Shown here in pieces: positions 8,648-18,526 of a stretch of 64,000 nucleotides of DNA (its first letter is position 1; each line of letters opens with the position of its first letter). The stretch is from Actinomycetota bacterium (GTDB taxonomy: Bacteria > Actinomycetota > Acidimicrobiia > Acidimicrobiales > Microtrichaceae). Both the position numbers and the translations under genes were made by a program. Location: the NCBI GenBank assembly GCA_016703525.1, contig JADJBW010000007.1:170028-234027 (forward strand), given 5' to 3'. The notes under the pieces are model-generated. The model did not search any database and was not told the origin of the DNA. It saw only the letters and a list, made by a program, of their open reading frames with translations.

Positions 8648-9145
8648 GCGAGACCGACCTACACCGGTGGACCGTGGCCGCGGCGGTGATCGAGACCGAC
8701 GATGGCGTGTTGATGGTCCGCAACCGTCGCCGAGGCGGGCGACACGATTGGACCCCGCCCGGGGGTGTCGTCGAGTCGAGCGAGGAGATCCTCGACGCGC
8801 TCGCACGCGAGGTCCGGGAGGAGACCGGACTGATCGTCGGATCCTGGGGGCCGCTGCTCTACGAGGTGGAAGCGGTCGCTCCCGATCTCGGCTGGCACCT
8901 GCGGGCGCTGATCTTTCCGGGCCGGCGAGACGAGCGGCGAGCTTCGCGTCGGGGACGACCCCGACGGCATCGTGGTCGACGCCGCGTGGGTCCTGCCCGA
9001 TGCGTGCGAGGCCACCCTTGCGGAGGCGCACGATTGGGTGCGGGAACCGTTCCTGGAATGGCTCCGCGAGCGCTTCGACGGCGGGAGGACCTACCGGTAT
9101 CACCTCGAGATCCGCGAGGGCACGGCGAGCGTGTCGCGGCGGTGA
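8644..9145 (+). CDS. Nudix hydrolase (one frameshift)
   Basis: The first 92 codons give a Nudix domain with the box GGVVESSEEILDALAREVRE. At 8914-8916 a TTT run shifts the frame; deleting one T restores reading (ALIFRAGETSGELRV) to the stop at 9145, for about 166 residues. The protein would hydrolyse a nucleoside-diphosphate-X compound, perhaps in nucleotide sanitation beside dinB. The T-run change looks like a consensus error. The gene overlaps the carboxylesterase stop by 4 bp and is followed by dinB after 10 bp. Confidence 0.8.
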
Positions 9146-9155
9146 ACGCACCCCG

Positions 9156-10406
9156 ATGGTGAGCGACGCGGCACGCACGATTCTCCACGTCGACATGGAC
9201 GCGTTCTTCGTGTCGGTCGAGGTGGCGGACCGCCCGGAGCTGCGGGGACGGCCGGTGATCGTCGGTGGCACCGGGCCGCGCGGCGTGGTCGCCGCGGCGA
9301 GCTACGAGGCCCGCGCGTCGGGTGTCCATTCGGCGCAGCCGATGGCCGTCGCCCGCCGCCGGTGCCCACACGCGGTGATCCTGGACGGACGCCACGACCG
9401 CTACCGGGCGGTGAGCGCGGAGATCATGGGCATCTTCGGCGAGGCCACACCGCTGGTCGAACCGATATCGCTCGACGAGGCGTTCCTCGACGTGACCGGC
9501 GCCCGTCGGCGGATCGGCTCGGGTCGCGAGATCGCCATGAACATCCGCGCCGAGGTGGCGCGCCGGACGCGGCTGACGTGCTCGGTCGGCATCGCCCCCA
9601 ACAAGTTCCTTGCCAAGCTCGCGTCGGAATCGGCGAAGCCGCGCGTCTCGCCGTCGGGTCCGCGTCCGGGCGCGGGCATTGTGGAGGTCGATCCGGACCG
9701 GATCCGCGAGTTCCTGCACCCGCTGCCGGTGGGCGCCGTTTGGGGCGTCGGCCCGTCGACCTTGGCGAAGCTCCAGCGGTTGGGCGTCGCGACGGTCGGC
9801 GACCTCGCCCGGTTGCCCCCGGAGACGCTCGAACGATCACTCGGCGGCGCGGCCGGGAGCCACCTCGCCGCGCTCGCGCACGGCCGCGACGACCGTCCGG
9901 TGGTCGCTGATCGGGCGGTTCGATCGATCAGCCACGAAGTCACCTTCCCGGTCGACGTCGTCGACCCGACTCGCCTGTGGAGCGAGCTGCTGCGGCTGGC
10001 CGATGCCGTTGCGGCACGGGCGCGCGCCCAGGGGGTGGAGGGCCGTACGGTGCAGCTGAAGCTCCGTTGGGGCGATTTCACCACTGTCACCCGATCCCAC
10101 ACAGCGGCGTCGGCCACGGCCGACGGGACGGGCATCGCGGCGCGCGGTCGACGCCTGCTCGACGAGCTGGACGTGACGGCTGGCGTGCGCCTCATCGGGA
10201 TCGGGCTCTCCCAGCTGGAGGAGGCGGCAGCGCACACCGAGCAGTTGAGCCTCCTCGACGCGCCTGCGCCAGCGGAACTGACGCGCACGCTGGACGAGAT
10301 CAAGCGTCGCTTCGGCGACAGCTCGATCAGGCGAGGTCGCCACGCCGGGGAGTCCCAGCGAACCCCCGGCGCCGACCTGTGGGGTCCGAACGCCCGGCCC
10401 GATTGA
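9156..10406 (+). CDS. dinB: DNA polymerase IV
   Basis: A 416-residue Y-family translesion polymerase. Catalytic motifs are HVDMDAFF (Asp13) and SLDEAFLD; YEARASGVHSAQP is the family finger motif; the palm, thumb and little-finger regions are intact. A beta-clamp binding motif QLSLLD lies near the C-terminus. It allows replication past damaged bases at the cost of mutation. The gene shares a compact plus-strand group with the Nudix gene. Confidence 0.95.
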   Translation: MVSDAARTILHVDMDAFFVSVEVADRPELRGRPVIVGGTGPRGVVAAASYEARASGVHSAQPMAVARRRCPHAVILDGRHDRYRAVSAEIMGIFGEATPLVEPISLDEAFLDVTGARRRIGSGREIAMNIRAEVARRTRLTCSVGIAPNKFLAKLASESAKPRVSPSGPRPGAGIVEVDPDRIREFLHPLPVGAVWGVGPSTLAKLQRLGVATVGDLARLPPETLERSLGGAAGSHLAALAHGRDDRPVVADRAVRSISHEVTFPVDVVDPTRLWSELLRLADAVAARARAQGVEGRTVQLKLRWGDFTTVTRSHTAASATADGTGIAARGRRLLDELDVTAGVRLIGIGLSQLEEAAAHTEQLSLLDAPAPAELTRTLDEIKRRFGDSSIRRGRHAGESQRTPGADLWGPNARPD

Positions 10407-10519
10407 GCGCCGAGCCCGACGACGCACGGCGCCTGGCGCGCACCGTTCGTCGCGACGCGCGTTGTCGTTCCCAGGGAGCTGTGCGATCATGGGCAGCAGA
10501 CGGAGCGAGGGGGTCGGCG

Positions 10520-10885
10520 GTGCCGCTTTCCGAGGACGAGGAACGGATCCTCACCGAGATCGAACGCCACCTCTACGCGTCCGATCCGGCGCTGGCGCGC
10601 CAGGTCGCCGCCACGGCGAATGCTCCCGTCCCGGCGCGCCGCACACAGCTCGCTGCGCTCGGCGCCGCCGTCGCGTTGGTCGCGACGATCGCGCTGCTCA
10701 GCGTCAATCCCCTCGCGGCGTTCGTCCTCGGCTTCCTGCCGATGCTCGCCTGCGGTTGGCAGCTCGAACGGGCGCTGCGTCGATTCGGGCGCCACAGCGC
10801 GGAGCAGGTCGCTGCGACCTTCCGAAACGCGACGGCCGGCGAGCGCAGGCTGCGGATGGTCGACGACGACGGACCCGACGACTGA
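10520..10885 (+). CDS. DUF3040 membrane protein
   Basis: A 121-residue protein with an N-terminal PLSEDEERILTEIERHLY motif and two adjacent membrane helices (about 48-90), the signature of the actinobacterial DUF3040 family. Function unknown; the family is often found near division and cell-wall genes. GTG start, preceded by a G-rich Shine-Dalgarno-like stretch (GCGAGGGGG). Confidence 0.8.
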   Translation: MPLSEDEERILTEIERHLYASDPALARQVAATANAPVPARRTQLAALGAAVALVATIALLSVNPLAAFVLGFLPMLACGWQLERALRRFGRHSAEQVAATFRNATAGERRLRMVDDDGPDD

Positions 10886-10908
10886 CCGCGTCGACTGACC
10901 GCGTCGCG

Positions 10909-13148
10909 CTACCAGCCGAGCGCCGCCCGAACGCGGGCTGATCGCTTGAGCCCGGCCCCGACCTCGGCCCAGATCTCGGCGGCCGCGCCTTCGGCGTCGG
11001 TCGCCACGTCCGCTGTGGGGGCGTCATGGGCATAGCGGCGATGCGTCTCGGCCTGCGCCAGCACCTGCAGCGGTTCGCGACACATCAGCCTCCCCGCCCG
11101 TCCGGCGAACTCCGCCGGCGTTTCCGTCGCTAGCGAGCGGATACCGACGCGTTGCAGATCGCGGCAGGCGTGCCGCCACGATCGTTCGACCCGCTCGCCG
11201 GCGGGAGCGTCGGGACGCGGCCGCCGACGGCCACTGATCTGGCGCACCCGGGCAGCTGCGGCCGCCGCAAGCAGTCCGGCGACCCCCACGATCACGAGCA
11301 GGGCGACGAGGGGGCCGGGCGTGGCGCCGTCGTCCGATCGTCGTGTCGGATCGGTTGTCGGCACGGTGGTCGAGGGCGCCGTGGTGGTCGCTCCGGCGAT
11401 CGTGGTGGTGGTGGTCGTCGTGGCGGCGGCGGTCGTGGTCGTGGTCGTTGCACCCGCCTGGTCGGGCTCGACGCCGGTGTATTGCGTGGCGTCCGGGTTA
11501 CCTCGCCCCGGCGTCGGCTCGAACGCCAGCCAGCCGGCGCCCTCGATCCACACCTCGGGCCAGGCGTGTGCGTGACGCCCGCGTACCGTGAACGTTCCGG
11601 CGGCCGTGCGGTCTCCGTAGGTGAACCCGACCGCAACCCGAGCGGGAAGGCCGATGGCCCGGGCCATCGCGGCGAACGTCGAGGCGAACTGCTGGCAGAA
11701 CCCGGAGCGCGCAGCGGGAAGGCCAGCATCGGACGGTCCGAGGCGCGGTAGTCGACCTCGGCGGAGTAGCGGAACTCGCCGTCGCGGAAGAACGACTGCA
11801 GCGCCTGCGCCTGTTCGAGTGGCGTGGCGGCATCATTCACGATCCTCCCTGCCTGGCGGGTGATGATGTCAGGGAAGTCGGCGGGGAGCGTCAGATACGA
11901 GTCGAGGTCGGCAGGCGGGGAGGTCGCCGCCGGCTCCCCAGTCCTCCAGCGTTGTCGGCGCTCGGGGCGGACGAGATGACGGTGTAGCGGAACCCGCGGG
12001 ACGTCGATTCGCCGGCGTTCAGCAGCAACGAGCCCGACTCGAGGTGCACCCGGACCCCGCCGTCGGAACCGCCGTCGTTGTCGGGATCGATCCCGATGCT
12101 GCGTGGCCGGTAGGCGGTCGGGAGCCAGTTCGACACGAGGTTCTCGATCGCGATCTCCTGACGCTCCGCCGCCTGGTCTGAACCGGGCGCACCGAGGTCG
12201 CCGTCGGTGCCGACCCGCGAGTACGTCACCGCCGAACTCCACGCCTCGCCGTCGAAGTGTTCCAAGGCCGTAAGGCGCCAGTAGTGCGGCGTTGGCGATG
12301 CCACGTTGAACATCACCGCGTCGGACCGTTCGCCGAGCAGGGCGCCCACGTCGACGAGCGGGTTGCTGACCTCGCGGGTCTGTCCGCCGGTGCCCAGCCG
12401 ACGCAGGTCGACGACCGCGCCGTCGGTGCCGGGGTGGGCGACCGCGGCGAGCATCCCCCCGGCGGTCGCCCCCAGCACGGCGAGCGACGCCGGTGCGGGC
12501 GATCGCGGCCGTCCCGATGCCGGCGTCGCCGGTCGTCCATCGCCGTTTGGCGCCGACCTCGGTGTTCCAAGTGACGGCGAGCAGGGCCAGCGCCGCACCG
12601 AACGCACCGGCGGTCGCGACGTCGTGACGGTGGATCGCGAGCACCGCGACGAACAGGAACGACGCGGTCGCGGGGATCACCGCCTGCACCGGCGCAGCGG
12701 CCCGGAACGTCGCCGTGTCGGCGAACGTCGCCATTACCCACAGCGACGCGGCGAGCGCGAACTGGAATCCGGCCGCCGGATCGACGGGCGCGACCAATCG
12801 CCGGAACGGACGGAATGCAACCCGGAGATCGTGCACGACCGCTTCGGCGGTTCGCCCGGTGGGAAGTCCGAACAGCGAGGTGTCTCGGAAGTAGAGCAGC
12901 GTCAGAGTGATCACGCCCAGCGCCAGCAGCGCCGGGATCGCGACGACGGCGCGGATCTTGCGGCGCCGAACCACCGCGGTGCCGACGTGCGCGATCGCCA
13001 CGACGGCGAGGAGACGGAGGAGCCCGTCCGGGCGTGTGAACAGCCGTTGCGTACAGACCGCGAGCGTCGCCGTGACCGCCGTGAGAGCGATCTCGGTGGC
13101 GAGCCGGGCACGCCCGGCGACCCGCGGCGGCGGAAGCGCTGCGTTCAC
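10909..13148 (-). CDS. Membrane transglutaminase-like protein (three frameshifts)
   Basis: A roughly 745-residue TgpA-like protein: multiple N-terminal membrane helices, an extracytoplasmic transglutaminase-core domain, a Thr-rich linker (runs of T), another helix and a cytoplasmic DUF4129-like tail. Catalytic Cys is in GFCQQFAS and His in RHAHAWPEVW. The frame changes near 12500, 11935 and 11711; each join is bridged by one base. The GTG start (13148) overlaps the DUF58 stop (GTGA). With MoxR and DUF58 it forms a common three-gene module whose substrate is unknown; a role in cell-envelope protein processing is likely but unproven. Confidence 0.82.
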
Positions 13149-14357
13149 CGCTGCGCCGACGACAGGGTCGCGGTGGCCGAGGCCGAGAGCTGGCGTGTGT
13201 ACGCGGCCCACGGGCCGGCAAGGTCGTCGCCGGGCACGAGCACGAGGTGCTCATCGGTCGCGTCGAGCGTTGGCGATGCAGCGGTCGCGACCACGAGCAC
13301 TGGATGCATCGCCCCGCTCAGCAGCGTCCGCTGCGGATGGGGATCCGCCGTGACAACGACGATGCGGCCGGCGGTGGGAGCCAGGCCCTGGACGACGACG
13401 CGTGATCGATCCGCCGAGCCCGGCGCACTGCATCGCCAGAGAGTCGAGCGTGGCGTCCAGGCGCGATGCCTCGTCGAAGAAGCCCGAGTCCTGTGCCTCG
13501 GAGGTGACGAGACGGGCCAGCTCGCCCTGGCGCCACGAGAGGTCGAGGATCGACGCCGCCGCGCTGACTGCACGCTCGAACGCCGCCGCGTCGGTGGGGT
13601 CGGGAGCGAGGTCGAGCACGACGGTCGTTCGGCGTTGCCACGGCTGTTCGTCCTGGCGAACCACCGGGCGGTCGAGGCGCGCCGTCGTGGGCCAGTGCAC
13701 GCGCCGGATGTCGTCGCCGGGCTGGTAGTCGCGCAGGGCCGTGAACTCGTCCACGGCGGTGTGGAGCGCCCGCCGATGGTGCACGCCGGCGTCGAGGCCA
13801 TCGCCCGCGACCACGGGCAGCGGCGCGAGCGCGTCGATGCGCGGGAGCACGATCAGGTCGACCGTGACGTCGAGGTGTTCCGCGGCGCGGACGAGGCCCA
13901 GCGGGTCGACGGTGACCAGCCGGAGCGGGCCGAGCCGAGCGAGTCCGCGCCGTCGGGCGGTGAACTGGTACGCCGTGCGACGGCGCCCCCGAGGTTCGAC
14001 GGGCGCCACCAGGCTCGCCGGCACTGGCACCCCGTCGAGATGGTCGACCAGTCCCACCACCGGCCCGGCGAGCGGGCGGCGATTGGTCAGCGTGACGTCG
14101 ACGCGGCAGGTGCCGCCGAAGGGCAGCCGATGGGGGCGAACCGACCGTTCGACCTCGAGCGCGCCTCGGTGGCGCCTCACGTTGAGCCAGGCGAGCGCCA
14201 GCACCGAGATGCCGAACGCTCCGAGGATCGACAGCTCGACGAGGCCCGTGGCGCGCCCAGCGATCATCGCCGCGGCCGCCGCGCCGCTCAGCCCCAGGCC
14301 CGCCCGGGTGAACCGGATCGACGGGCGGGTGCTCGACGGAGACCGACGACCGATCAG
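13145..14357 (-). CDS. DUF58 protein (one frameshift)
   Basis: A roughly 400-residue protein with two N-terminal membrane helices and a soluble domain containing the DUF58 signature DYQPGDDIRRVHWPTTAR. The first ATG (14267) falls inside the first membrane helix; homologous-looking sequence (RFTRAGLGLSG) continues upstream to a CTG at 14357 that overlaps the moxR stop, so the true start is probably near 14357. The frame shifts near 13410. DUF58 proteins usually pair with a MoxR ATPase and carry a VWA-like fold. Confidence 0.82.
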
Positions 14358-15328
14358 GATCGCGCCTCGCCGGTGGCGGGGACCGCGACGCTGCGCAGCA
14401 GATCATCGATCACGTCCTCGGGCGTCACACCCTGCACCGTCGCCTCCGGCCGCACGACGATCCGGTGATGCAGCGTCACCGGGGCCAGCGCCTTGAGGTC
14501 GTCAGCGGTGGCGAACGTCCTGCCGAGCGCCGCCGCCCGCACCTTCATGGCCCGCTGCAGTCCCAGCACCGCACGCGGCGAGATGCCCAGGCCGAGGTTG
14601 CGGTGGTTGCGTGACGCCGATGCGAGGTCGAGCAGGTAGGCGGTGAGGGACGGCGCGACGTGGACGTCGCGGCTGTACGCGGTCATCGCGGTGATCGTCT
14701 CGGGCGTCGCGACCGGCCGGGTCTGTTCCAGCTGGTGTACCGCGCCGTCGTTCGCAAGGATCGACGCCTCATCCGCGCGGCTCGGGTAGCCGATCGACAG
14801 CTTCATGAGGAAGCGGTCGAGCTGGCTCTCCGGCAGGGGATACGTGCCGTGGTGCTCGAGCGGGTTCTGCGTGGCGATCACCAGGAACGGCGCGGTCAAC
14901 GGTCGGGTCGTGCCGTCCGCCGTCACCTGTTCCTCGGCCATGGCCTCGAGCAGCGCCGATTGTGTCTTGGGTGATGCCCGGTTGATCTCGTCGGCGAGCA
15001 GGATGTTGGCGAAGATCGGGCCGGGCCGGAACTCGAACTCACCGGTCTGGCGGTTCCAAACCGAGGTGCCGAGCACATCGGCGGGGAGGAGGTCGGGCGT
15101 GAACTGGACGCGGCCGAAGTGCCCGCCGACCGCTGCGGCGAGCGCCTTCGCCAGCGTGGTCTTGCCCACCCCCGGCACGTCCTCGAGCAGGAGATGGCCG
15201 CCGACGATCAGGCTCAGGACGCTCAGTTCGACGGCCTCTCGCTTGCCTTGGATGACGTGGCTGACCTGATCACAGATCCGCTCGAAGATCTCGGCGAATC
15301 GGATGGCGTTGTCGTGGCCGGTTGACAC
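14354..15328 (-). CDS. MoxR-family AAA+ ATPase
   Basis: A 324-residue AAA+ chaperone-like ATPase. Walker A is GVGKTTLAKAL, Walker B is ILLADEINRA, and NPLEHHGTYPLPE is the MoxR sensor region. It probably remodels or activates metal-binding VWA/DUF58 partners. First gene of the operon moxR-DUF58-transglutaminase. GTG start; reading upstream of 15328 in this frame is long but is a shadow of the plus-strand genes. Confidence 0.9.
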   Translation of the reverse strand: MSTGHDNAIRFAEIFERICDQVSHVIQGKREAVELSVLSLIVGGHLLLEDVPGVGKTTLAKALAAAVGGHFGRVQFTPDLLPADVLGTSVWNRQTGEFEFRPGPIFANILLADEINRASPKTQSALLEAMAEEQVTADGTTRPLTAPFLVIATQNPLEHHGTYPLPESQLDRFLMKLSIGYPSRADEASILANDGAVHQLEQTRPVATPETITAMTAYSRDVHVAPSLTAYLLDLASASRNHRNLGLGISPRAVLGLQRAMKVRAAALGRTFATADDLKALAPVTLHHRIVVRPEATVQGVTPEDVIDDLLRSVAVPATGEARS

Positions 15329-15481
15329 CGCTCGATCATGGCACGCCGCTTCGTGCGAGTGGCCGCATCGCCCGCCGCGGCGCACCGACCCTCCGCGACC
15401 AGCGCGTGGCGCGCCGGTAGCCTCGCCGACGTCGGGCGGCGCGCCGTGCCGTCGATCGCGAGCAGGCAGGAGGTGGGCGCC

Positions 15482-16366
15482 GTGGGTGAGTCGGAGGGTT
15501 TCTTGGGCGAGGCGGTCGCGTTGGCGATCGACATCGGCGGCACGAAGCTCGCCGCTGCCCTCGTGGAATCGACCGGCGAGATCCATGGCTTCGCCACGGC
15601 GCGCACGCCGGCGCACGGCGACGCCGCGCAGATGTGGGGGGCGTTGCAGGCGCTGATCGATCCGCTGCTCGCTCGGACGACCCCAGACGTGGTCGGCGTC
15701 GGGTGCGGCGGGCCGATGTCGGCGTTCGGCGAGCACGTGTCGCCGCTGAACATCCCGGCGTGGCGTGACTTTCCCTTGCGCTCCGCGCTCAGCGGGCACA
15801 CGGGGCTCACCGTCGCGGTCGACAACGACGCGAAGGCCCTGGCGTTGGGCGAGGGCCGATGGGGCGCGGCCGTCGGCGTGGACGACTACCTGGCGATGGT
15901 CGTTTCGACCGGCGTGGGCGGCGGCATCGTGTGCGACGGAGCGCTGCTCGACGGGGCGTCCGGAAACGCCGGCCATATCGGCCACATGATCGTGGAGCCG
16001 GGTGGGCGTGCGTGCGCGTGCGGTGCGTTCGGATGCCTCGAGGCCGAGGTGTCGGGCACGGCGATCGCAGCGATCACCGGCGCCCCGGCGTCCGACGCGT
16101 CGATCGAGATGCGCGAGCGGACAGGGCGGCTCGTCGGGCGAGCCGTGGCATCGGTCGCCGCGCTGCTCGACCTGCGGCTGGCGCTCGTCGCCGGGTCGGT
16201 CGCGCTCGGCTACGGCGAGGTGTTCTTCGAGGCGGCGCGCACCGAATTGGAGCGCAGCGCCCGGCTGTCGTTCGTCCGCGGCATCGAGATCCGACCCGCC
16301 GGGCTCGGCGATCGTGGACCGATCCTCGGCTCGGCAGCCGTCGGCCTGGCCGCCATCGGGTGTTGA
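15482..16366 (+). CDS. ROK-family sugar kinase
   Basis: A 294-residue kinase. The ATP-binding motif DIGGTKLAAAL is N-terminal, the catalytic Asp is in VAVDNDAKALALGE, and the zinc-binding ROK signature is GRACACGAFGCLEAEVSG. It likely phosphorylates glucose or another hexose; no helix-turn-helix domain precedes it, so it is an enzyme rather than a repressor. The GTG at 15482 is preferred over upstream starts because AGGAGGTG lies 6 bases before it. Confidence 0.88.
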   Translation: MGESEGFLGEAVALAIDIGGTKLAAALVESTGEIHGFATARTPAHGDAAQMWGALQALIDPLLARTTPDVVGVGCGGPMSAFGEHVSPLNIPAWRDFPLRSALSGHTGLTVAVDNDAKALALGEGRWGAAVGVDDYLAMVVSTGVGGGIVCDGALLDGASGNAGHIGHMIVEPGGRACACGAFGCLEAEVSGTAIAAITGAPASDASIEMRERTGRLVGRAVASVAALLDLRLALVAGSVALGYGEVFFEAARTELERSARLSFVRGIEIRPAGLGDRGPILGSAAVGLAAIGC

Positions 16367-16415
16367 TGGCGGCCGCGCCCGATCGCCGGACGTGAAGGCG
16401 GCGAAACCGCTCGGG

Positions 16416-16421
16416 TAGCCT
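16416..16421 (+). promoter_or_regulatory. Putative -10 box of the acyl-CoA dehydrogenase gene
   Basis: TAGCCT, 8 bases before the GTG at 16430; leaderless arrangement. Confidence 0.5.
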
Positions 16422-16429
16422 GCGCCGTC

Positions 16430-17650
16430 GTGAATCCGGTGTTCCCTCCCGAATCCGAAGCGTTCCGCACTCGGATCAAGCAGTTCCTGACCGACTCGCT
16501 TCCCGACGGCTGGGCCGGGCTCGGCGGTATCCCGAGCGACGACGTCCTCGCGTTCCTCGAGGGGTGGCGCACGATCCTGTTCGAGCATCGACTGCTGGCG
16601 CCGCAGTGGCCCGCCGAGTACGGCGGCGGCGGGCTGACGGCGCTCGAGACGGTCATCGTGCACCAGGAGTTCGCGAAGGCGGGCGCCCCGACCGGCGGCC
16701 CGAACGACCTCTTCAACATCGGCATGCTCGGCAACACGTTGTTGTACTGGGGTACGCCGGAGCAGAAGTCGCACTATCTCCCGCGGTTGCTGTCGAACGA
16801 GCACGTCTGGTGTCAGGGCTACAGCGAGCCCAACGCGGGTTCCGACCTGGCGGGTCTCGGATTGCGCGCCGTGCTCGACGGCGACGAATGGGTGCTGAAC
16901 GGCCAGAAGATCTGGACGACCTACGGGCACCTGGCCAACCACATCTTCGTCGTCGCCCGGACCGACACCAACGCCCGGCCGCACGCCGGCATGACGTTCC
17001 TGCTCGTGCCGATGGACCAGCCGGGCATCGAGGTCCGCCCGATCGAGATGCTGTCGGGCGACAGCGAGTTCAACGAGGTGTTCTTCACCGACGTTCGCTG
17101 CCCCCGCGACGCCGTGCTCGGCGAGGTCGGCAACGGCTGGTCGGTCGCGATGACGCTGCTCGGTTTCGAGCGCGGCGAGGCCGGCGCCGTGCTGCCGGTG
17201 CGCTTCCGCGAGGAACTCGATCGCCTGCTCGTGCTGGCCGCGGACCGCGGGCGCAGCGACGATCCGCTGATTCGTCAGCGCCTCGCGTGGTGCTACTCGA
17301 AGGTCGAGATCATGCGGTACCTCGGCCTGCGGACGCTCACGTCGTTCCTCGCCGGTCACGAACCGGGACCTGACGCCGCGATCACCAAGCTGTACTGGTC
17401 GGAGTATCACCAGGTCGTGACCGAGCTGGCGGTCGACATCCTGGGTGCCGAGGCGATGGTGCCGCACGGGCGCTGGCCGTCGAGCTCGCTGTCGACCGAC
17501 GATCCGGGCTCGCCTCCCGACTCGGCGAGTTGGGTGGGGACGTTCTTCACCGCGCGAGCCGGGACGATCTACGCCGGCACCTCACAGATCCAGCGCAACA
17601 TCATCGGCGAACGCATTCTCGGTCTGCCCAAGGAGCCGCGTCCCTCGTGA
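16430..17650 (+). CDS. Acyl-CoA dehydrogenase
   Basis: A 406-residue FAD enzyme that would oxidise an acyl-CoA to the enoyl-CoA. Visible features are the flavin/substrate motif QGYSEPNAGSDLAGL, the middle beta domain (KIWTTYGHLANHIFVVART), and the C-terminal TSQIQRNIIGERILGLP. Length and domain order match the family; chain-length preference cannot be told. The start is a GTG behind a TAGCCT box. The stop overlaps the next ATG. Confidence 0.9.
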   Translation: MNPVFPPESEAFRTRIKQFLTDSLPDGWAGLGGIPSDDVLAFLEGWRTILFEHRLLAPQWPAEYGGGGLTALETVIVHQEFAKAGAPTGGPNDLFNIGMLGNTLLYWGTPEQKSHYLPRLLSNEHVWCQGYSEPNAGSDLAGLGLRAVLDGDEWVLNGQKIWTTYGHLANHIFVVARTDTNARPHAGMTFLLVPMDQPGIEVRPIEMLSGDSEFNEVFFTDVRCPRDAVLGEVGNGWSVAMTLLGFERGEAGAVLPVRFREELDRLLVLAADRGRSDDPLIRQRLAWCYSKVEIMRYLGLRTLTSFLAGHEPGPDAAITKLYWSEYHQVVTELAVDILGAEAMVPHGRWPSSSLSTDDPGSPPDSASWVGTFFTARAGTIYAGTSQIQRNIIGERILGLPKEPRPS

Positions 17651-17943
17651 TGTCCAGGCGCTTCGGGTGGTTCGGCGTCGTCGTGCAGGTCGCCCGCCGC
17701 CCCGGGTTGTGGCGCACCGCCGTTCGCCAGGCCCGCCTGCTGGTGCCGGCGCGCTGGTGGGCGACGGGCCGACGATTGCCCATGCCTTCCGCCGAGTACC
17801 TGCGCTTCCGCGTGCAGACGGCCGAGGGTGGTGACGGCACCGCGCCCCTGCGGCCCGGCGACGCGGTGGCCTACCTTGCGTGGTGTCGCTCGTGGCGGGC
17901 GCTGGAACAGTCGCGATCGTCAGTCGACGGCGGTCGCTGCTGA
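17650..17943 (+). CDS. Small basic protein, unknown function
   Basis: A 97-residue Arg- and Trp-rich protein (SRRFGWFGVVVQVARRPGLW) whose ATG overlaps the acyl-CoA dehydrogenase stop codon by one base, so it is probably co-translated. I do not recognise a named family. Its 3' end overlaps the convergent Nudix gene by about 24 bp. Confidence 0.6.
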   Translation: MSRRFGWFGVVVQVARRPGLWRTAVRQARLLVPARWWATGRRLPMPSAEYLRFRVQTAEGGDGTAPLRPGDAVAYLAWCRSWRALEQSRSSVDGGRC

Positions 17944-18459
17944 TCCGTCGGGGGCGGCGGCCCCCGTCTGTGGCAGCGGCGAGATGTCGATCGGATCGGC
18001 GGGAAGCTCGCCCGCTGCGACCGCGGGAAGGAACTCGCGCAGGCGCGGCGGCACCGTCGGCTCGGTGGAGGCGCACAGCTCCTGCACGGTCCACCAGCGG
18101 CTCCCGCGAAAGGCAAGGGCCTCGAACGCTTCGAGGCGCAGTGGCCCGGAGGTGTCGCCGTCGCACGTCGCCACATGGATGCGCTCGTGTTGGTCGAAGT
18201 TTTAGCCGGCGAAGCGGAATTGCGCATGCTGGGTTCACACGCAGGGTCCGATCAGGGCGTGCGCGATCTTGGCTTCTTCTGCGAGTTCTCGCAGCAGGGC
18301 GTGCTCGACCGCCTCGCCCGGCTCGATCCCGCCGCCGGGGAGTTCCCACCACGGTTGCTTGCCCGCATCGGCCGGGTCGGCCGCCTTGATGAGCAGGACC
18401 CGTCCGGTCGGGTCGAAACACACGACGCGGGCGGCCGCTCGTCGAAGCACGAATCCCAT
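17920..18459 (-). pseudogene. Nudix hydrolase with two in-frame stop codons
   Basis: A 179-codon Nudix frame with GGGIEPGEAVEHALLRELAE as the catalytic box. The frame is continuous from 18459 to 17920 but carries TGA at 18235-18237 and TAA at 18202-18204. The surrounding residues (GPCV-stop-TQHAQFRFAG-stop-NFDQHERIHVA) match the usual family region, where the first stop replaces a Trp codon (TGG). Both changes are substitutions, not indels, unlike the other broken genes here. It has a good promoter box, so inactivation may be recent; consensus error is still possible. Confidence 0.72.
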
Positions 18460-18466
18460 CTCTCGG

Positions 18467-18472
18467 ACGCTA
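18467..18472 (-). promoter_or_regulatory. Putative -10 box of the Nudix gene
   Basis: TAGCGT on the minus strand, 7 bases before the ATG at 18459. Confidence 0.45.
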
Positions 18473-18513
18473 TCGGCTCGCCGCCGTGTCGAGATCGACA
18501 GGCGTCGCGGCCG

Positions 18514-18519
18514 TACGAT
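18514..18519 (+). promoter_or_regulatory. Putative -10 box of the lipoate-ligase-family gene
   Basis: TACGAT, 7 bases before the ATG at 18527; divergent from the Nudix box. Confidence 0.5.
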
Positions 18520-18526
18520 CACGTCG

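Noticed and set aside
11390..11460. GGT/GTC-rich simple repeat in the transglutaminase gene
   Set aside because: It encodes the Thr-rich linker of the protein and is explained by codon use.
15329..17467. Long minus-strand extension of the moxR frame
   Set aside because: Shadow of the ROK and acyl-CoA dehydrogenase genes; the moxR family N-terminus begins at the GTG at 15328.
18202..18237. Stop-codon recoding (TGA read as Trp) in this organism
   Set aside because: TGA ends many genes here in GTGA/ATGA overlaps, and a TAA follows in the same frame, so recoding is not a sensible explanation.
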